Assembly: GCF_009498035.1 (NCBI RefSeq)
Contig: NZ_CP034550.1
Span: 7,378,001-7,442,000, forward strand
DNA from: Saccharothrix syringae
GTDB taxonomy: Bacteria > Actinomycetota > Actinomycetes > Mycobacteriales > Pseudonocardiaceae
Direction of reading: 5' to 3'
DNA length: 64,000 nucleotides
Of the stretch, positions 58,255-64,000 are shown piece by piece. How positions within the stretch are numbered: position 1 is the stretch's first letter; each line of letters opens with the position of its first letter. The notes under the pieces were generated by a model, which ran no database searches, was not told where the DNA came from, and worked only from the letters and a program-made list of their open reading frames with translations. The position numbers and the translations under genes are program-made.

Positions 58255-59294
58255 CAGCCGACCCCCTCCAGTTCGCGGTCGCCGCCGAGGCCGAGCCCGG
58301 TCCGCAGCGCCTCGGCGACCACGCGGTTGCCCTCGTCGTTGAGGTGCACCAGGTCGACGAAGAACCACTCGTCGCCGGACACCGCCGGGTTGGCGTCGAA
58401 GAAGGACACCGACCGCTGCGCGCACACCTCGGCCAGGCGGTCGCGGTAGGCCGCGTGCACGGCCGGGTCGAGGATCGGCCGGAACAGGTCCCAGACCGCC
58501 GCCATCTTCCGGTCGGCGTCGTCGATCAGCGCCCGCTCCTCCGGCGAGCGCCGCTTGCCCGTCCACAGCGCGGTCGGCTGGAGCACGAAGTGCACCCGGG
58601 CACCGGTGGGCGCGGCCAGCTCCAGCAGGCGGTCCAGGTCGCGGGCGCACTGGGCGACCGCCGTGTCGACGCGCTCCTCCGGCGTGGGCGTCCTCGGCTC
58701 CTCCGGCTCGGCCGCGCCGGAGGACAGGCCGATGCGCTGCGCGAGCCTGCCCAGCGCCCACTTGGGCTGGCGCAGCTGCTGGCCGGCCTCGGGCACGCCG
58801 AGCTGGCTGAAGAACTCGCCGGAGAAGAAGAACTGGCCGTAGTCGGCGCGGGCGTCGGGCAGGCCGGCGACCACCAGGTCGTTGAGGCCGGAGAACACGA
58901 TGATGTCGCGCACCCGCGGCAACTGGTGCCGGTGCAGCATGAACAGCACCAGCTCCTGGGTGGAGTTGAACGCGGGCGCGCCGAGGTTGAGCCACGGCAC
59001 CCGCTCGCCGCGCGACAGCGCCGAGGTGATGGTGTGCTCGTCGGCGGTCGCGCCGAAGCCGAACGCGGGCGAGCCGCCGAGCAGCACGTTCACCTCGCCG
59101 TCGGGGCGGTTCTCCAGCAGCGAGCACGGCCCGTCGGGGCCGAGGCCGAGGCGGAACCCGCCCGCGTCGGTGTTGACCACCGGTGAGCGGTAGCCGGTCC
59201 GGTTGAAGAACACCAGGTACGGCAGCCACCGCACGTCACCGGCGGCGAAGTCCTCGTACTGCTTCATCTGCGGGGCGAGATCAGCCTGGTCCAC
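58254..59294 (-). CDS. SGNH-hydrolase-like protein, first gene of the carbamoyltransferase operon
   Basis: 346 residues. The SGNH pattern is recognisable but altered: LGGSPAFGFGATADE (block I, with Gly-Ser-Pro instead of GDS), IVFSGLNDLVVAGL (block III, Gly-Leu-Asn) and FVDLVHLNDEGNRVVAE (block V, Asp/His). YEDFAAGDVRWLPYLVFFNR precedes it. This N-terminal part with the SGNH fold is known from proteins annotated as inducer of phenazine A in streptomycetes. GTG 59294 has GAAGGGGGA upstream. It may act on a saccharide acyl group or only bind it. Confidence 0.7.
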   Translation of the reverse strand: MDQADLAPQMKQYEDFAAGDVRWLPYLVFFNRTGYRSPVVNTDAGGFRLGLGPDGPCSLLENRPDGEVNVLLGGSPAFGFGATADEHTITSALSRGERVPWLNLGAPAFNSTQELVLFMLHRHQLPRVRDIIVFSGLNDLVVAGLPDARADYGQFFFSGEFFSQLGVPEAGQQLRQPKWALGRLAQRIGLSSGAAEPEEPRTPTPEERVDTAVAQCARDLDRLLELAAPTGARVHFVLQPTALWTGKRRSPEERALIDDADRKMAAVWDLFRPILDPAVHAAYRDRLAEVCAQRSVSFFDANPAVSGDEWFFVDLVHLNDEGNRVVAEALRTGLGLGGDRELEGVG

Positions 59295-59636
59295 CGCGTC
59301 CCCCTTCGACGGTGTCGTGTCGTCCGGCCGCGTCCCTGCGGCTGTTCGGACCGCCAGGAGCTAACCACCGGGACGTCCGGTTCGTCCGCCTCCCCGCTAC
59401 GGTGCCCCTGCCCGGGGGACGCGGCGGCGCGACGACCCGGGATCAAGGTGCCTGACCAGGGACGACGCACCGGGGAGGTGAGCACTCCTCGTCGAACGGG
59501 TCGAGCCGGTACCACGGGTGCACGCTTCGGACCACCGCAGTCGGTCCGCAGTGGACGGTAGGGGGACCGGCGGTTCTAGGGGTCGGCCAGGGGTTGCGGG
59601 GACGCGGCGGGCGAACCGGTCACCCGCCGCACCCGC
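59295..59636. other. promoter region of the carbamoyltransferase operon
   Basis: 342 bp without a gene. It lies between the SGNH gene and the HAD gene on the same strand. The stretch CCTCCCCGCTACGGTGCCCC may hold a -10 (on the minus strand CGTAGC); nothing else was seen. Confidence 0.3.
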
Positions 59637-60350
59637 TCACTCCACAACGGACAGCACGCGGGGCGGAACCCCCAGCGGTCCCGTGGTGGCCGGCAGGCGC
59701 CGCCAGCCGCCCGCCTCGGCCTTCCCGACCAGCACCGGGTCCTCGCCCACCACGACCGGGTTGCCGACCGCCTCCAGCATCCCCAGGTCCGACTGGTGGT
59801 CGCCGTAGGCGTAGCAGTCGGCCGGGTCCACGCCCAGCTCGGCCATCCTGGCCCGCACGGCGGCGGTCTTGTTCTCCCCGATCATGGGCACCGCGATCGC
59901 GCCGGTGTACCGGCCGTCCGGCCCGACCTCGGGGTCGCCGCACAGCGCCTCGTCCGCGCCCACGTCCGCCATCAGCGGGCCCAGCACCGGCAGGAACGAG
60001 CCGCTGACCAGCACCACCCGGTTGCCCGCCGCGCGGTGCGCCGCCACGGCCGCGACCGTCGCGGTGAGGAAGCCGTCGGGCCGCCGCCGGTAGGACGCGT
60101 ACCAGTCCTCGCCCGCGGCGCGCACGTCGGCGGCCGACGCGCCCGCGTACCGCCGGTAGTAGTGCCGGTTGACCTCGGCGCGGGGCACGCCGGCGTCGGC
60201 CAGTTCGCGCACCCCGGCCATGAACGACTCGTACGCCGAGCCGTCGTCGCCCTGGGCCGTCATCCAGTGGCGCAGGAACTCGAACATGCTCTTGACCTTG
60301 ATGACCGTCTCGTCGACGTCGAAGAACGCGACTGCGGGAGGTGTGGACAT
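59637..60350 (-). CDS. HAD-IB family phosphatase
   Basis: 237 residues. Motif I FFDVDETVIK (nucleophile Asp), motif II VVLVSGSFLPVL, the Lys in GENKTAAV and motif III YAYGDHQSDLGML are all present. The fold and size match the HAD-IB group (phosphoserine phosphatase-like, including enzymes on lipid or polyol phosphates). Cytoplasmic. It lies upstream of the carbamoyltransferase operon on the same strand, separated by 342 bp, so it is probably a separate unit. Substrate unknown. Confidence 0.9.
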   Translation of the reverse strand: MSTPPAVAFFDVDETVIKVKSMFEFLRHWMTAQGDDGSAYESFMAGVRELADAGVPRAEVNRHYYRRYAGASAADVRAAGEDWYASYRRRPDGFLTATVAAVAAHRAAGNRVVLVSGSFLPVLGPLMADVGADEALCGDPEVGPDGRYTGAIAVPMIGENKTAAVRARMAELGVDPADCYAYGDHQSDLGMLEAVGNPVVVGEDPVLVGKAEAGGWRRLPATTGPLGVPPRVLSVVE

Positions 60351-60606
60351 ACCTCAAGTCCACCACTCCAGCGGCCATCAGGCAACTAAGAGAGATAAGA
60401 AGGCTGATAAGAGATCTGATGACCCCGGCCCCGGCTCCGAGAGCCCCGCCACCCCGACTCCGCGAGTAGCCGGCACCCGCCCACCCGCCACCCGTCCTGC
60501 CGTATAGCTAGGCCGATCGAGTGAACCATTCGCAACGGAGTGTATTGAGCGGGTCGGGCCGGTAGTCCTGGACCCGGGGAGTGGTCGCACGGGGGACGGC
60601 GGGTGC
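60351..60606. promoter_or_regulatory. upstream region of the second AfsR-type gene
   Basis: 256 bp with an AT-rich patch. GATAAGA occurs twice (60395, 60407) 12 bp apart, a direct-repeat pattern like SARP binding sites, though SARP repeats are usually 11 or 22 bp apart. Promoter boxes were not fixed. Confidence 0.4.
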
Positions 60607-63459
60607 ATGGCAGCGGTGGTGAGGCTGCTCGGCGAGGTGGCCGCGGACGTGGGCGGGACGGCGGTCGACCTGGGGCCGGCGCGGCAGCGGTGCGTGGTGG
60701 CCGCGCTGGCGGTGGACGCGGGCCGGGTGGTGCCCGTCGAGCGGTTGGTGGAGCGGGTGTGGGGCCTGGCACCGCCCCGGCGGGCGCGGGCCACGCTGCA
60801 CAGCTACGTGTCCCGGCTGCGGCAGGTCCTGGGCCCGGAGCGGCTGGTGCGGCGGGCGGGCGGCTACCTGCTGGACGCGGACCGCACGACCGTGGACCTG
60901 CACCGGTTCCGCGAGCTGTGCGCGCGGGCCCGGGCCGCCGGGGACCAGCGGGCCGAGTCGCTGCTGGTCGAGGCGCTGCGGCTGTGGCGCGGCGACCCGC
61001 TGACCGGCCTGGCGGGCGAGTGGGCGGAGACCGCGCGGGACCGGTTGCGCCGCGAGCGGCTGACCGCCGAGAACGACCTGGTCGACGTGCGCCTGCGGGC
61101 CGGGCGCGGTGGCGAGCTGGTGGCCGAGCTGTCCGCGCGGGTCGCCGAGCACCCGCTGGACGAGCGCGTGGCGGCGCAGTACCTCCAGGCGCTCTACCGC
61201 GCCGGGCGCACGGCCGACGCGCTGGCGCACTACCGGCTGCTGCGGACCCGCCTGGCCGAGGAGTTGGGCACCGACCCAGGCGCCGAGCTGCGGCGGCTGC
61301 ACCAGCAGGTGCTCGACGCCGACCCGGCGCTGACCGCACCGCGACCGACCGGGACCGCACCCGCGCACACCGCACCCGTCACGCCGGTCCCCCGGCAGCT
61401 CCCGCCACCGCCGCCCGGCTTCGTCGGCCGCGCCGACGAGCTGGCCGCGCTCAGCGCGCACCTCGACGGCACCGCGCTCGACGGCACCGCGCCCGGCACG
61501 CAGCCCGACCCCGCCGGTCAGCCCTACGGCACCGCGCCGCCGGGCCGAACGGTGGTCATCTCGGCCGTGGCGGGCGCGGGCGGCATCGGCAAGACCTGGC
61601 TGGCCCTGCACTGGGCCCACCGCAACGCCCACCGGTTCCCGGACGGCCAGCTGTTCGTGGACCTGCGCGGCTTCAGCCCGGCGGGCACCCCGATGGACCC
61701 GTCGACCGCCCTGCGCGGCTTCCTCGACGCCCTCGGCGTGGAACCGCGCTCCGTCCCGACCGACCCGCACGCCCAGGCCGGCCTGTACCGGAGCCTGATG
61801 GCCGACCGGCGCATCCTCGTCGTGGCCGACAACGCGCGCGACAACGAGCAGGTGGTCCCGCTGCTGCCGGGCAGCCCGACCTGCACCGTCCTGGTCACCA
61901 GCCGGCAGCGGCTCACCGGCCTGGTCAGCGGCCACGGCGCGCGGCTGGTGCGGGTGGACGTGCTCTCCGACGACGAGGCGCGCCAGGTCCTGGTGAACCG
62001 GCTGGGCGCGGAGCGGGTCGCGGCCGAGCCGGAGGCGGTGGCCGAGCTGCTGCTGTGCTGCAAGGGGTTTCCGCTGGCGCTGGGCGTGGTGGTCGGCCGC
62101 GCGGTGGCGCACCCGGAGTTCCCGCTGGCGGCGCTGGCCGAGGAGCTGCGCGAGGCGGTGCTCGACCCGCTGGACGACGACAACCCGCCCGCCGGCCTGC
62201 GGGCCGTGCTGTCCTGGTCGGTCCAGGCGCTGGCGGTCGAGCAGGCCCGGGTGCTCGCGCTGCTGGGCCTGGCGCCCGGTCCGGACATCGGCCTGCACGC
62301 CGCCGCCGCGCTCGTCGGGCTGCCCGGGTCCGGCACCCGGTCGGTCCTGCGGGCCCTGGAGAACCTGCACCTGGTCGAGCAGCACAGCCCGGCGCGCTGG
62401 CGCATGCACGACCTGGTCAAGACCTACGCCGCCGAGCAGGCCCACCGCGAGCTGCCCGAGGCCGACCGGGCCCGCGCGCTGGCCCGGCTGGTCGACCACC
62501 ACCTGCACACCGCGCACGCCGCCGACCGGCTGCTGCACCCGTACCGGCCGCCGATCCGGCTGCCCGCGCCCCACCCCGGCAGCCGCCCCCGCGACCCGGG
62601 CACCGCCGGCGCCGCGCTGGACTGGTTCACCGCCGAGCGGCACAACCTGCTGGCGCTGGTCCGCGAACCGCCCGCGCCCGGCACCGCCGGCCCGGTCTGG
62701 CGGCTCGCCTGGGCGCTGGACACGTTCCTGTACCGGCAGGGGCACCTCGACGACGCGGTGGAGGTGTGGCGGGCCGGGCTGGCCGACGCCGAGCGGTACG
62801 GAGACCCGGCCGTGCGGACCCTGGCCCACCGCCTGCTGGGCGCCGCGCTGACCTACGCCGACCGGCTCGACCCGGCCGCCGCGCACCTGACCGCCGCCCT
62901 GGCGCTGGCCGAGGGCACCGGCGACCTCCTCGCCCAGGCCCACACCCACCGCTCGCTCGCGCAGGTCGCCGAGCGGCAGGGCCGGGGGCGGGACGCGGTG
63001 GAGCACGCCACCCGCGCCCTGGGGCTGTACCGGGGCCTGGGCCTGTCGGAGCTGGAGGCGCTGGCGCTCAACGCGGTCGGCTGGTACCTGGCCCGGGTGG
63101 GCGACCACGAGCGGGCGCGCGCCCACTGCGAGGCCGCCCTGGAGCTGGCGCGGGGCCGCCACCACGAGGTCGAGGCCGCCGCGCTGGACAGCCTGGCCTA
63201 CATCGCGCACCGCACCGGCGGGCACGACGTGGCCGTGGAGCACTACCGGCACGCCATCGCCCTGTTCCGCCTCCAGGGCGACGTGCACAGCGAGAGCGGC
63301 ACCCTCGAACGCCTGGGCCGCGCCTACCGGGCCCTGGGCCGGACCGACGAGGCCCGCCGGGCGTGGCGGCGGGCGGTCGAGCTGTACCGGGCCCAGCACC
63401 GCGCCGAGGAGGCCCGCGCGGTGGTGGCGCTGCTGCACGAGCTGGACCGGGACACGTGA
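60607..63459 (+). CDS. AfsR-type SARP regulator (wHTH-BTAD-NB-ARC-TPR)
   Basis: 950 residues. Winged helix (RLLGEVAADVGGTAVDLG, LHSYVSRLRQVLG) and BTAD (to about 245), then NB-ARC with P-loop GAGGIGKTWLALHWA and ILVVADNARDNEQ, then TPR repeats (WRAGLADAERYGD, ALNAVGWYLARVGDHERAR). It is a paralogue of the regulator at 22475 and shares its layout, with a short Thr/Pro/Ala linker. Likely an ATP-dependent activator of nearby secondary-metabolite or developmental genes. ATG 60607 is preceded by GGGGGACGG. Confidence 0.88.
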   Translation: MAAVVRLLGEVAADVGGTAVDLGPARQRCVVAALAVDAGRVVPVERLVERVWGLAPPRRARATLHSYVSRLRQVLGPERLVRRAGGYLLDADRTTVDLHRFRELCARARAAGDQRAESLLVEALRLWRGDPLTGLAGEWAETARDRLRRERLTAENDLVDVRLRAGRGGELVAELSARVAEHPLDERVAAQYLQALYRAGRTADALAHYRLLRTRLAEELGTDPGAELRRLHQQVLDADPALTAPRPTGTAPAHTAPVTPVPRQLPPPPPGFVGRADELAALSAHLDGTALDGTAPGTQPDPAGQPYGTAPPGRTVVISAVAGAGGIGKTWLALHWAHRNAHRFPDGQLFVDLRGFSPAGTPMDPSTALRGFLDALGVEPRSVPTDPHAQAGLYRSLMADRRILVVADNARDNEQVVPLLPGSPTCTVLVTSRQRLTGLVSGHGARLVRVDVLSDDEARQVLVNRLGAERVAAEPEAVAELLLCCKGFPLALGVVVGRAVAHPEFPLAALAEELREAVLDPLDDDNPPAGLRAVLSWSVQALAVEQARVLALLGLAPGPDIGLHAAAALVGLPGSGTRSVLRALENLHLVEQHSPARWRMHDLVKTYAAEQAHRELPEADRARALARLVDHHLHTAHAADRLLHPYRPPIRLPAPHPGSRPRDPGTAGAALDWFTAERHNLLALVREPPAPGTAGPVWRLAWALDTFLYRQGHLDDAVEVWRAGLADAERYGDPAVRTLAHRLLGAALTYADRLDPAAAHLTAALALAEGTGDLLAQAHTHRSLAQVAERQGRGRDAVEHATRALGLYRGLGLSELEALALNAVGWYLARVGDHERARAHCEAALELARGRHHEVEAAALDSLAYIAHRTGGHDVAVEHYRHAIALFRLQGDVHSESGTLERLGRAYRALGRTDEARRAWRRAVELYRAQHRAEEARAVVALLHELDRDT

Positions 63460-63560
63460 GGTGGCAACGGCTTTCGCCTGATTGGTCGGTAGACCGGGCG
63501 TGGTGGCGCGAGGAGACTTCGCCGTGGTTTCCGGGCGTTCGACGGTGGGAGGGGCCTGGG

Positions 63561-63737
63561 ATGCAGAAGCCTCAACGGCTCGCGCTGGCAGCGGCGCTGG
63601 CCGCGGCACTGGGCATGACCGCGGTGGTCACGGCCCAGGCCCGCTCGGCCGCCGCGGACGGCGGTCACCAGGTGGTGGCGCCGCACCAGCTCACGACCGT
63701 CCCGCCATCGCCGTCGGACCCGAAACCCGGCAGCTGA
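63561..63737 (+). CDS. 58-residue secreted peptide
   Basis: MQKPQRLALAAALAAALGMT starts a signal peptide, cleaved near ARS-AAADGG. The remaining ~28 residues (VVAPHQLTTVPPSPSD and a KPGS end) are Pro/Ser-rich without cysteine. ATG 63561 is preceded by GGGAGGGGCCTGGG. It follows the AfsR-type gene by 101 bp on the same strand, recalling AfsR-afsS pairs, but AfsS is not exported and there is no sequence likeness. Function unknown. Confidence 0.55.
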   Translation: MQKPQRLALAAALAAALGMTAVVTAQARSAAADGGHQVVAPHQLTTVPPSPSDPKPGS

Positions 63738-63828
63738 GCGCCGGTCGGCCGGGCACCGGGCCGACCGATCCCGAGCCGGCGCGGCGGGCGCCGAGCCGGA
63801 CCGACCGACCCCCAGCCGGCTCGGCACC

Positions 63829-63872
63829 GACCGGCGAACACCAGCCGGCGAACACCGACCGGCGAACACCAG
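63829..63872. repeat. short tandem repeat
   Basis: About three 14-bp copies of ACCGGCGAACACC[A/G] in a non-coding stretch between the secreted peptide and the next gene. Confidence 0.7.
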
Positions 63873-63910
63873 CGCGGCTCCGCCCCCGTCCCCCTGCCGA
63901 CGAGCCCGGA

Positions 63911-64000
63911 TCAGCCCAGCACCCGGTCCAGGAACCGCGCCAGGTTGCCCGCGGTCCGCTCGACCTTCTCCTCCAGCGGGATCGACTCGTGCAGCCGCCC
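63911..64000 (-). CDS. C-terminal end of an unidentified protein (partial)
   Basis: 29 codons to the window edge and a TGA at 63911-63913. The tail LHESIPLEEKVERTAGNLAR and FLDRVLG looks like the C-terminal helix of an alpha/beta-hydrolase-like enzyme, but this is a guess. The gene continues outside the window. Confidence 0.5.
   Translation of the reverse strand, partial: GRLHESIPLEEKVERTAGNLARFLDRVLG

Noticed and set aside
54238..58449. 1400-codon frame opposite the carbamoyltransferase and diiron enzyme
   Set aside because: Low-complexity Arg/Val/Gly shadow of the minus-strand genes; no start signal or domain.
60508..63609. Long minus-strand frame opposite the second AfsR-type gene
   Set aside because: Shadow of a well-supported plus-strand regulator.
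63561..63737. afsS homologue
   Set aside because: It has a signal peptide and lacks the repeat motif of AfsS.

Overview
The window is very G+C-rich and reads as actinomycete chromosome. Third codon positions are almost all G or C, GTG starts are common, and 4-bp ATGA/GTGA gene overlaps recur. The gene content (three large SARP/STAND regulators, many secreted proteases, CBM2 polysaccharide-active enzymes, natural-product enzymes) suggests Pseudonocardiaceae (Saccharothrix/Lentzea/Actinosynnema-like), but the genus is an inference. No rRNA, tRNA or CRISPR array was seen.

Layout. 0-5 kb: the 3' end of an NRPS-like gene, two secreted trypsin-like proteases and argG. 5-15 kb: a MalT-like NTPase/SARP regulator with a His/Pro repeat linker, a triple-repeat secreted protein, a GH11 xylanase and a large subtilase. 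15-18 kb: a tightly coupled gene set resembling methylamine-dehydrogenase light-chain maturation (MauA/MauD/MauE-like, a lipoprotein, small membrane proteins). 18-25.5 kb: a benzoate-CoA-ligase-like enzyme, a glycosyltransferase-oxidoreductase fusion, an alpha/beta hydrolase and an AfsR-type regulator. 26-29.4 kb: an mppP-mppQ-mppR cassette for L-enduracididine, with a truncated flavin-reductase remnant in front. 29.7-34 kb: a DUF418 membrane protein with divergent TetR, then a metzincin-like protease.

34-40.5 kb is a plant cell-wall region: an SGNH lipoprotein, a transmembrane Ser/Thr kinase whose outer domain is a CBM2, a CBM2-CE2 esterase behind a perfect CebR-type operator, and a CE15 glucuronoyl esterase-CBM2 behind repeated GAAACTTTCG-like boxes. 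The GH11 xylanase at 9.5 kb carries a related box, so these genes probably form one cellulose/xylan regulon. 41-46 kb holds a three-gene operon (WD40-KAP NTPase, binding-protein/VWA protein, small membrane protein) that may be a conflict or stress system.

The most striking item is at 46.1-47.5 kb. A cytochrome P450 is preceded by a 30-codon gene whose peptide ends in YTYY, matching the layout of cittilin/biarylitide-type P450-crosslinked RiPPs. 47.6-53.8 kb holds a trypsin-like protein lacking two catalytic residues, MOSC and MsrA, a lipase, an APH-like kinase, a DPM1-like glycosyltransferase and a secreted guanyl-specific RNase. 53.8-59.3 kb is a five-gene operon (SGNH protein, 26-aa basic peptide, heme-oxygenase-like diiron enzyme, NodU/TobZ carbamoyltransferase, 51-aa SxtJ-like membrane peptide). 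The end holds a HAD phosphatase, a second AfsR-type regulator, a small secreted peptide and the 3' end of an unidentified gene.
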